Below, piece after piece: positions 20,437 to 26,405 of a stretch of 26,405 nucleotides of DNA; positions within the stretch are counted from its first letter, which is position 1; every line of letters begins with the position of its first letter. The DNA is taken from NCBI GenBank assembly GCA_049509915.1, contig JBEKZL010000069.1, forward strand, positions 1-26,405. Reading direction: 5' to 3'. The DNA comes from JBEKYD01 sp049509915 (GTDB lineage Bacteria > Acidobacteriota > Terriglobia > Bryobacterales > Bryobacteraceae). The position numbers were made by a program, and so were the translations under genes. The notes beneath the pieces are model-generated. The model had not been told where the DNA came from. It worked only from the letters and a program-made list of their open reading frames with translations, and did no database searches.

Positions 20437-22260
20437 TTGTCCACTAACGACCTGCCAAGACGCAGCTTCCTGCAATCCATGATGGCGGCTCCGCTGGCCG
20501 CCGCGGTGGTCGACACGCCGGAAGCGCTGTCGTTACGCGTACGCCTGGAGGCTTTCGACTATTCGGGCGTCCGGCTTTTGCCCAGCCGATTGCTTGACCA
20601 ATACCAGGCTACCCGCGATTTCTACCTTGCCTTGCCAAACGACGATCTGGTGCATGGTTTTCGGGTTCAGGCCGGTCTGCCGGCGCCCGGCAAGCATTTG
20701 GACGGGTGGTGCCGGATCACCACGGAAGGCGTGTTTGGCCAGTGGCTCAGCGGCATGGCTCGCATGGCCAAAGCCACCGGCGACGCAGCCCTGCGCGACA
20801 AAGCCGCCAGCCTGATGACGGCGTGGGCCCAGTGCTTTGAGAAGACCGGCAGTGTGGCGGGCCACTATCCGTTCGATAAGACGTTTTGCGGACTGCTGGA
20901 CCTGCACCTCTACGCCGGGAATCCGGACGCACTGCCACTGCTCCGGCGGATTACCGCGGTGGCGGCTAAGAGCTTGCACCGGGCGCGCCAGCTTGCCACA
21001 CCGGCCGATCCGCAGGCGGCTTCGGGCGGAAACTCGGAATGGTACACGCTGAGCGAGAACCAGTACCGCGCCTTCCTTGCCACCGGCGACTCCGTATTCC
21101 GGGACTTCGGCGATATCTGGCGCTATGAGGCTTACTGGTCGACGTTCCTCGATACGGCCTCCCCGGCACCGCGCCGCGTGCACGCCTACAGCCACGTCAA
21201 CTCGCTCAACGGCGCGCCTCTGGCTTACGCCGTAAGCGGCGACGAACGGTATTTGCGAATGGCCCGGAACGCTTACGATTTCGTTCGCCACACCCAGATG
21301 TTTGCCACCGGTGGGTTCGGCCCGGGCGAGCGCCTGGTGGGCGATGAAGGCGACCTGGGCCGCGCTTTGGAAATGCACGCCGACACCGCCGAGATTCCCT
21401 GCGGATCCTGGGCGGGATTCAAGCTGTCGCGCCACATGCTCGCCTACACCGGCGAGGCGCGGTACGGCGATTGGATCGAGCGGCTGATGTATAACGGCAT
21501 CGGCGCGGCGCTGCCCATGGCCGGCAACGGCGACACGTTCTACTACGCGGACTACCACACGGGCAGCGGAACCAGGTCCTACCTGTGGGACCACTGGCCC
21601 TGTTGCTCCGGAACCTACATTCAAGCCGTTTCGGATTACCCCAACCTGATCTATTTTCGCGATCCATCGGGCCTCTACATCAACCTCTTCATACCTTCGG
21701 AAGTGACCTGGCGCCAATCCGGACAAACCATGAAGCTGACACAGGAAACCAAGTACCCGGAAAGCGAAGAGATCCACTTGCGAATCGATACGCAGCTCCC
21801 CGTTTCGGCGTCGATCCGCTTCCGCGTGCCGGACTGGGCGAATATCGCTACGGTTGCGGTGAATGGCGAGGCGGTTCCCGTCGATATCCGCGCTTCCACG
21901 TGGGCCGCCGTGTCGCGGACCTGGCGGAATGGAGATCGCATGACGATCCGCGTTCCCATGCAGCTTCGCGCCGAGGCGGTGGACAAGCAACACCCCGACC
22001 GTGTCGCCATCCTTTATGGACCGGTAGTTCTGGTGGAGGATCTTCGATTCAACCTTGGCCTGCAAATGCCTCCTGGCCGCCGCAGGCCCGAGGACCTCGC
22101 TGCCCGCCTTCGCCCGGAAGCCGGCAATCCTCTGGTTTTCCAGGTGGCTGACCCGCCCGGGCAGGCCATTCGCTCAGGGCGGTTCTACCCGTATTACGAT
22201 TCGCCGCCCGGCATCCCGTACCGCATGTATCACGACTTCACGCGCAACGAACTGGCATGA
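20437..22260 (+). CDS. Tat-exported GH127-like glycosidase (DUF1680)
   Basis: A 607-residue secreted enzyme. The start is TTG 20437, preceded by CGGAGGGA and placing a perfect twin-arginine signal at the N-terminus (LPRRSFLQSMMAAPLAAAV, R8-R9). The (alpha/alpha)6 barrel part runs to about residue 450, then beta domains. GH127 enzymes (beta-L-arabinofuranosidases) use a cysteine nucleophile held by zinc with a Glu and further cysteines. Here E319 and C322 (EIPCGSW) and the C389-C390 pair (PCCSGT) are candidates for that site; E-x-x-C rather than the better known E-x-C spacing may mark a different subfamily. Substrate probably a plant or microbial arabinose-containing glycan, inferred only. Residues near the C-terminus (PPGRRRPEDLAARL) are encoded by sequence resembling a REP unit. 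Confidence 0.85.
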   Translation: MSTNDLPRRSFLQSMMAAPLAAAVVDTPEALSLRVRLEAFDYSGVRLLPSRLLDQYQATRDFYLALPNDDLVHGFRVQAGLPAPGKHLDGWCRITTEGVFGQWLSGMARMAKATGDAALRDKAASLMTAWAQCFEKTGSVAGHYPFDKTFCGLLDLHLYAGNPDALPLLRRITAVAAKSLHRARQLATPADPQAASGGNSEWYTLSENQYRAFLATGDSVFRDFGDIWRYEAYWSTFLDTASPAPRRVHAYSHVNSLNGAPLAYAVSGDERYLRMARNAYDFVRHTQMFATGGFGPGERLVGDEGDLGRALEMHADTAEIPCGSWAGFKLSRHMLAYTGEARYGDWIERLMYNGIGAALPMAGNGDTFYYADYHTGSGTRSYLWDHWPCCSGTYIQAVSDYPNLIYFRDPSGLYINLFIPSEVTWRQSGQTMKLTQETKYPESEEIHLRIDTQLPVSASIRFRVPDWANIATVAVNGEAVPVDIRASTWAAVSRTWRNGDRMTIRVPMQLRAEAVDKQHPDRVAILYGPVVLVEDLRFNLGLQMPPGRRRPEDLAARLRPEAGNPLVFQVADPPGQAIRSGRFYPYYDSPPGIPYRMYHDFTRNELA

Positions 22261-22283
22261 GGGGGCACGGCAGCCGATGTGTG

Positions 22284-22934
22284 CTACATGGAACGACCCT
22301 CGCGGGGCAGAAAAAAGCGGCGAAGCGTATCGGCGGCGGTGCCGGGGTGGCGGATAATCGCTTTCAGGTCGTGGCCCGCCGAGGGGATCGCCAGCAGTTC
22401 GGTTCTAGCGGGAATCAGGCTCAGGGCGGCGCGCAGTTCCTCGATCGTGCCGAAAGGGTCGGCGGTGCCGTGAATGAACAGAGCCGGCGTCCGCCATTGC
22501 GGGAAGAAACCTATTCGCGGCTGCTGGGGCTTGCCGGGAGGATGGAGAGGATAGGAAAGCAGCAGCAGGGCCTCGGCTAACGCCGGCGATTCGGTGGCGG
22601 CCATGGCGGTCTGGCGCCCGCCGTAGGAGTGGCCGCCGGCGAACACGCGCGCACAGCCGAGTGGCCGCAGCAGCGACGCCGCTTCCGCCACGCCGGCACG
22701 GTCGCGCGCTGCGCGGGCGGGGTGCGGCGGTCCGCTGGGCCGCTCCCGCCGGAACGGCAGATCATAGCGCAGCACCAGGCAACCGGACTCGGCGAAAGCT
22801 TCGGCGACGGCAGCCAGCAGCGGGGCACGGTGATCCGAGCCCGCTCCGTGGGTCAGCACCAGCCCGTCGCCGGAAGGCTCCGCCGGACGATGCAGCACCC
22901 CTCGTATGCCATTCCGTTCAAATGCTTCCTGCAT
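22284..22934 (-). CDS. Alpha/beta-hydrolase (KANL3/Tex30-like)
   Basis: A 216-residue cytoplasmic hydrolase. The nucleophile elbow is GGHSYGG (Ser in the fourth position of the motif, near residue 102), the acid is the Asp of HGTADPFGT, and the base is the His of SAGHDLKAI, giving a complete Ser-Asp-His triad. The N-terminal LVLTHGAGSDHRAP carries the oxyanion-hole region and LRYDLPFRRER is typical of the small KANL3/Tex30-type subgroup. The substrate is unknown. It converges on the GH127 gene with only 23 bases between stops and no visible terminator, and it lies 78 bases downstream of the next glycosidase gene on the same strand. Confidence 0.85.
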   Translation of the reverse strand: MQEAFERNGIRGVLHRPAEPSGDGLVLTHGAGSDHRAPLLAAVAEAFAESGCLVLRYDLPFRRERPSGPPHPARAARDRAGVAEAASLLRPLGCARVFAGGHSYGGRQTAMAATESPALAEALLLLSYPLHPPGKPQQPRIGFFPQWRTPALFIHGTADPFGTIEELRAALSLIPARTELLAIPSAGHDLKAIIRHPGTAADTLRRFFLPREGRSM

Positions 22935-23012
22935 CGAATCTCAGTGTCGCAGAACTCGCTGTCACCGTCCCCCGATCGAAAGTATAAATTATATTTATTC
23001 GAGCCAGCCCGC

Positions 23013-24863
23013 TCAGTTCGTTTTGGCCATCCGGCCGATGGGCGGTATCTTGCCCGAGTGTACGTCGAACAATCGCATATTGGTGGCTTTGATTGCGTCC
23101 ACCAGGCCGCGGTAAGGCCGGTCGGTGACATCCACCAGCCCGATATTGTAATTCTCGCCGTCCATGCGCCCCAGCGCCGGCTGATCCACCCACTGGAACC
23201 AGCTGGTGCCGATGAAGGCGGGGAACGATGCCGCCTGCTCGACAAAGTAGCGATAGGCCGCGCCCCGTTCTTCCTGGTCGCGGGTCTGGACCAGGCCGGC
23301 CGCGAGCCCCCGGCCGGGCACGCCGAAGTGAAATTCCCCCACCAGGATCGGCCGGCCGGCGAGCGCGTACACCTTCGCGAGCACTTTCGGATCCACCGCC
23401 GTGCTGTACACATTCATGCTGTACACATCGAAACCGCGCGAGCCGCGCACTATGGCCTCCGGCGGGACTTCGCCGCCGAAGCGGATGCCCAGGTTCAAAT
23501 GATTGGGATCGTGCTTGCGGATGGCCGCGTCGATCACTTCGATGTAGCGGGCAAACGCCCGGTAAACGAATTCCTTGCGGCGCTCCGGCGTGTCTCCCTG
23601 AGCCAGGAACGCCCGCGCCTCGCGCTGAATCGCGCTCGGCGGCCGGTCGAGGATGGTATCGACCACCAGCGACTCTCTGCCCGGCCACGGCGGCTCGTTT
23701 CCAATGAAGTATCCCAACAGGTACGGATCGTCCTTGCGCGGCGCGCACTGCTCCGCCGCCGCCCGGTCCACCCTCCGGGGCCAATCCGGCGCGTACACGT
23801 CGGGCATGCCCAGGTAGCCGGTTTCCATGCCCCAGCCGCGAAGAAAAACGAAGTAAGCCTTCTTGTGGCTGTCCCAAAGCCGCGAATCGCTCCAATTGCC
23901 GATGGTGTTGATGCCCCAATCGTCCAGCCGCCGGAGCGCCAGTTCCATCCATTTTGTATTCCAGTCCGGACCGAAGCGGCGGGACTGGTTCCAGCCGTAG
24001 AAACCATGTTGCCCCGCGGGCGGGAGCGCCGCATAGTAGCTTTCGCGGCCTTCCACACGCGCATCGCCGGTCACTCCCATGCCGTTGGCGCTGGTGGAGA
24101 AGAAAAAGTGCCCATCGGGATCGACGAACCACCATTTGCCATCGGCTTGTTCGACGCGGAAGAAGCCGGTCGCCTTGGCGTGGGTGTCGCGATAGCCTCC
24201 ATAGGAGCAGTAGTTGAAGCTGCCGGGCCCGAGAGCCGAATCCTCCTCCGCCCATTCTTTCTTCAACTGATCGAGGCTCTTGATTTTTCCCGGCCAGTCG
24301 ACCGGAATCCACTGACCGAATTGGTCCACCAGCGGTTTCGGCTCCAGCACCTCCGATCCCGGGTCCTCTTTCGAGAGTTTCACGGAGCGGATCTCCAGCG
24401 TGGGCCTGCCCAGCGGATTTTCCATCGCCACCCCGATCGCCTCCACCGCATTCAAGGCGCCGTACGCGCCACCGGTAGTAATCCAGAAGGAGTTTCGCGG
24501 AACCTTGCCCACCGAAGCCAGATCGAACCCCTGCCGGTTCGGCTGCCGGTAATAGGTAAGCGGCACGGCGGCACGAATCCAGGCGTTGGCAAGCGGGTGC
24601 ATGCGCCTCGATTGCACGAGACCCTGGCTGTAGAGATTCAGGCTGAATCGCTGCGGCGAGGACGCCCTGATTTCCAGAACGAGGTAGTCGTAACCGCTCC
24701 AGTCGGACGGCAACTCCGCGTTCAGGTCCTTCAACGCCCATTTGTGTTCCGACATGGCGCCGTCGAAGACCACCTGCCGTATCTCCCCGCCGGCGCTACC
24801 GGCGCAGCAGAGAAGAGCCATCGCCCATACACTCGAAGATCGAACCATGGCTTTAGAATGCAC
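23013..24863 (-). CDS. Secreted agarase-like glycoside hydrolase (clan GH-A)
   Basis: A 616-residue exported protein. The start is either the ATG at 24863 or the one at 24848; the latter gives a cleaner signal peptide (MVRSSSVWAMALLCCAGSAG). Residues about 28-165 look like a beta-sandwich carbohydrate-binding domain, followed by a (beta/alpha)8 barrel. The predicted acid/base Glu390 is in YFIGNEPPW and the nucleophile Glu510 in ILVGEFHFG, the pattern of GH50-type beta-agarases and related clan GH-A enzymes. KWWFVDPDGHFFFSTSANG (243-261) is another strong family motif. It probably attacks a galactan or similar beta-glycan outside the cytoplasm; the exact substrate cannot be read. Neither start has a good ribosome site. 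Confidence 0.8.
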   Translation of the reverse strand: MHSKAMVRSSSVWAMALLCCAGSAGGEIRQVVFDGAMSEHKWALKDLNAELPSDWSGYDYLVLEIRASSPQRFSLNLYSQGLVQSRRMHPLANAWIRAAVPLTYYRQPNRQGFDLASVGKVPRNSFWITTGGAYGALNAVEAIGVAMENPLGRPTLEIRSVKLSKEDPGSEVLEPKPLVDQFGQWIPVDWPGKIKSLDQLKKEWAEEDSALGPGSFNYCSYGGYRDTHAKATGFFRVEQADGKWWFVDPDGHFFFSTSANGMGVTGDARVEGRESYYAALPPAGQHGFYGWNQSRRFGPDWNTKWMELALRRLDDWGINTIGNWSDSRLWDSHKKAYFVFLRGWGMETGYLGMPDVYAPDWPRRVDRAAAEQCAPRKDDPYLLGYFIGNEPPWPGRESLVVDTILDRPPSAIQREARAFLAQGDTPERRKEFVYRAFARYIEVIDAAIRKHDPNHLNLGIRFGGEVPPEAIVRGSRGFDVYSMNVYSTAVDPKVLAKVYALAGRPILVGEFHFGVPGRGLAAGLVQTRDQEERGAAYRYFVEQAASFPAFIGTSWFQWVDQPALGRMDGENYNIGLVDVTDRPYRGLVDAIKATNMRLFDVHSGKIPPIGRMAKTN

Positions 24864-24962
24864 TATTTGGGAGTTTCACGTCCAATATTAAGGCGGCCGC
24901 GGGTGCAGGAGTGTTGGGCTATGCGAGACCAGCGCCAGGAGAGGTCCCGACGTCTTGAGTTT

Positions 24963-25559
24963 CTACATTACCCCGCCAGAATCGCGGGTGCCGGGCTGCT
25001 CCGATGGTGGGGCAGGCGGTGCCGCCTGCCCGCTCGCGCTCGACCATGCCCATTCCTCAGGCGAGACAGCCAACCCGGCCGCTACAGGATTCCGCTCGAT
25101 GTACCGGGCGATCCGCTCTCTCTCCTGGCGGTCCCGCGCCCAGTGATCGTACGACTCGTCCTGCCAGAACGGCTGGCCGGTAAGCCCCAACAGCTCGTTG
25201 GCCAGGCGCGCGGTCCACGACTTCAACCACCGTGTGATCGTGGGCACGGGCACCTGCGGCAAGATCAGCAAGTGTACGTGATTGGGCATCACCACCCACG
25301 CGTCCAGCTCGTACCAGCGTCTCCGGCTTGCTCCGTTCCGGATCGACTCCGCAACCAGGCCGGCGATACGTGGATCCCGCAACCACCGCGGGCCCGGGCA
25401 AGCTTGCAGGGCGCGATCCGCTGCCGCGAAAGCGTGGCCAGGTGTCGGGCAGTCGCCCCGTTTGTGGGCTGCTGGCAACGTCCCGAATAAGCGCCAAGTG
25501 AGGAAGATGCGGGCATGGTCGGGCTGGAAATGCGGCAATCTGCGGCGGTATTCGAGCAT
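24963..25559 (-). CDS. REP-associated tyrosine transposase (RAYT, Y1/HUH type)
   Basis: A 198-residue single-strand DNA transposase of the IS200-like HUH family. The N-terminus (RRRLPHFQPDHARIFLTWRL) matches the RAYT subgroup; VVMPNHVHLLIL (89-100) carries the metal-binding HUH pair H94/H96; Y153 in RYIERNPVAAGL is the expected nucleophile, by alignment with Tyr115 of the E. coli enzyme. RAYTs recognise and cut REP hairpins marked by a foot tetranucleotide. The final 22 or so residues (GQAAPPAPPSEQ...) are encoded by the flanking REP itself and the stop codon TAG falls in the 13-bp terminal repeat, so the tail is probably read-through of non-family sequence. All catalytic residues are present, so it may be active. 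Confidence 0.9.
   Translation of the reverse strand: MLEYRRRLPHFQPDHARIFLTWRLFGTLPAAHKRGDCPTPGHAFAAADRALQACPGPRWLRDPRIAGLVAESIRNGASRRRWYELDAWVVMPNHVHLLILPQVPVPTITRWLKSWTARLANELLGLTGQPFWQDESYDHWARDRQERERIARYIERNPVAAGLAVSPEEWAWSSASGQAAPPAPPSEQPGTRDSGGVM
25007..25031 (+). repeat. REP hairpin, left flank of RAYT
   Basis: GTGG (25007-25010) followed directly by GGCAGGCGG-TG-CCGCCTGCC, a perfect 9-bp stem with a two-base loop, and one more C. It overlaps the 3' end of the transposase frame. Confidence 0.85.
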
Positions 25560-25566
25560 GATCGGA

Positions 25567-25591
25567 GGGCAGGCGGCACCGCCTGCCCCAC
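25567..25591 (-). repeat. REP hairpin, right flank of RAYT
   Basis: An exact inverted copy of the left hairpin, again with GTGG at its foot (25591-25588 on the minus strand). It begins eight bases upstream of the transposase ATG, so it may also control its translation. Confidence 0.85.
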
Positions 25592-25665
25592 CAATGAGGG
25601 TGCTTCGAAATACCGTTCATTCTCATCAAAAATGTAGAAACTCCGGGCGCTGCTCCACGAAGAAG

Positions 25666-26148
25666 TCAGTGCTGCAACTCGTGGCAGAAGTCGCATTCCA
25701 GGCTGGCCTTTTTGGCGCGGTGGCAATTCATGCATCCGCCCATGGAGATGTCGGTTTCCCTGGAAAGCTGGTCTCGCTGGGCCACCGGGCCGTGGCAATC
25801 CTGGCAGGTGTTGCCTTTATCGAGATGCGCGCGGTGGCTGAAATCCACGAAAGAGGGAATCTGGTAGACCCGCACCCATGGGACCTCGCGGCCCTCTTTG
25901 GCAAAACCGGCGAGGCGTTTGATGGCGGGGCTGTCGGCCTTAATCGCGGCGTGGCACTCCATGCATTTGGCAGGCGGCGCGATGGTCATGGTCTCGCCGG
26001 GATCGGGATTGGGATGGCACATTTTGCAGGCCAGTTTCATGGTGCCGGCGTGTGTTTTATGGCTGAACGGGATGGGCTGGTCCGGGGGTTCGGCCGCGTG
26101 CAAAAGCACGACGCATAGCGGCGCCAGCAGAACCGCGCGGACGTTCAT
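25666..26148 (-). CDS. Five-heme c-type cytochrome (cytochrome c3/c7-like)
   Basis: A 160-residue exported electron carrier. The ATG at 26148 is chosen because it overlaps the GMC gene's stop (ATGA, 26145-26148) and gives a signal peptide directly (MNVRAVLLAPLCVVLLHAAE). Five CxxCH heme motifs occur at 41-45, 62-66, 115-119, 139-143 and 152-156, and two HxxH segments (SHKTHAG, SHRAHLD) offer distal ligands, as in class III multiheme cytochromes. It should sit in the periplasm and take electrons from the GMC dehydrogenase encoded just upstream, passing them towards the respiratory chain. That partnership is inferred from the overlap. Confidence 0.9.
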   Translation of the reverse strand: MNVRAVLLAPLCVVLLHAAEPPDQPIPFSHKTHAGTMKLACKMCHPNPDPGETMTIAPPAKCMECHAAIKADSPAIKRLAGFAKEGREVPWVRVYQIPSFVDFSHRAHLDKGNTCQDCHGPVAQRDQLSRETDISMGGCMNCHRAKKASLECDFCHELQH

Positions 26149-26405
26149 ATGCTGCCGGTTCGCATCTGCTCGGCGCAATACTCGGACGCTCGCATGGACA
26201 GCGCCAGGATGGTCATGGTCGGATTCTGCCAGCCGCAGGTGACGAAGGCAGCGCCGTCCACCACGAACAGGTTCTTGATGTCATGGCTCTGGTTGTACTT
26301 GTTCAGCACGCTGGTTTTGGGATTGTCGCCCATGCGGCAGGTGCCGAGCTCGTGAATGCTGTAGCCGGGCGGATTGTAGCGCTCGCTGCGCGACACGGGC
26401 TCCCA
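26145..26405 (-). CDS. GMC-family oxidoreductase, C-terminal part
   Basis: The frame enters from the right edge and ends at TGA 26147-26145, giving 86 residues. It holds the C-terminal catalytic signature of glucose-methanol-choline flavoenzymes: HELGTCRMG, FVVDGAAFVTCG, and QNPTMTILALSMRASEY, with the His and Asn that act on the alcohol substrate. These enzymes oxidise sugars or alcohols with FAD. Here the natural electron acceptor is probably the five-heme cytochrome encoded next, whose ATG overlaps this stop. The FAD-binding N-terminus is outside the window. Confidence 0.92.
   Translation of the reverse strand, partial: WEPVSRSERYNPPGYSIHELGTCRMGDNPKTSVLNKYNQSHDIKNLFVVDGAAFVTCGWQNPTMTILALSMRASEYCAEQMRTGSI

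Larger units (their letters stand above)
24957..25643. mobile_element. 687-bp RAYT/REP unit with 13-bp terminal inverted repeats
   Basis: The 13-mer GAGTTTCTACATT at 24957-24969 recurs inverted at 25631-25643. Inside it, a 26-bp GTGG-headed palindrome occurs in perfect inverted copies at about 25006-25031 and 25567-25592, and between these lies the RAYT transposase gene. No target-site duplication is visible outside the ends. It sits between the agarase-like gene and the cytochrome gene without damaging either. Confidence 0.75.

Noticed and set aside
20533..22065. A 510-codon minus-strand open frame
   Set aside because: Antisense to the GH127-like gene, without motif, ribosome site or sensible composition.
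25010..25031. Palindrome after the RAYT gene as an intrinsic terminator
   Set aside because: No T-run on either strand, and an identical copy stands before the gene; REP flank explains it better.
22629..25490. A 953-codon plus-strand open frame
   Set aside because: It lies antisense to the hydrolase, agarase-like and RAYT genes, all with clear catalytic motifs. Its translation is Arg/His/Pro/Ala-rich with no domain, as expected for a GC-rich shadow frame.

Overview
The window is GC-rich and densely coded. It most resembles the Acidobacteriota, probably a Solibacter/Bryobacter-like lineage. This is an inference from gene content, not a computed placement: an 811-residue 'duplicated orphan' MacB/FtsX-type permease typical of that phylum, a GMC oxidoreductase coupled to a multiheme cytochrome, GH127-type and agarase-like glycosidases, and many GTGG-headed REP hairpins with a matching RAYT transposase.

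Layout. Positions 1-3350 look like a decayed mobile island. An excisionase-like gene overlaps a tyrosine integrase that has lost its middle; these are followed by an orphan 395-residue protein on the minus strand and a VapC toxin whose antitoxin survives only as a C-terminal stub. From 3475 to 8941 on the plus strand come the large permease, murQ (cell-wall recycling), murA (first committed step of peptidoglycan synthesis), a rhodanese and a 35-residue four-cysteine protein. From 16683 down to 9740 on the minus strand runs what looks like a single operon: ECF sigma factor, membrane zinc-finger/FecR-type anti-sigma factor, then two ATPase/permease pairs of ABC exporters. The second pair is separated from the first by a 62-bp inverted repeat built of REP hairpins. 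Upstream of the sigma gene is a compact promoter/hairpin/terminator unit that may encode a roughly 70-nt small RNA with an exposed anti-Shine-Dalgarno (CCUCC) loop.

From 19950 down to 17063 is a two-gene 2-oxoacid:ferredoxin oxidoreductase (fused gamma-alpha subunit, then beta). Divergent from it are tatA and a GH127-like glycosidase that carries a twin-arginine signal, so a Tat component sits next to a likely Tat substrate. The right end holds an alpha/beta hydrolase, a secreted agarase-like glycosidase, the RAYT element, a five-heme c-type cytochrome and the C-terminus of a GMC oxidoreductase cut by the window edge.

The signal I find most interesting runs across the whole window. At least ten hairpins begin with GTGG (one with GTAG), mostly in inverted pairs, and two perfect copies flank a RAYT gene inside a 687-bp unit bounded by 13-bp inverted repeats. 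This is a REP/RAYT system caught together with its products. One pair lies inside the sigma-factor/ABC operon and one single copy lies directly before murA, so the repeats may affect expression of real genes.
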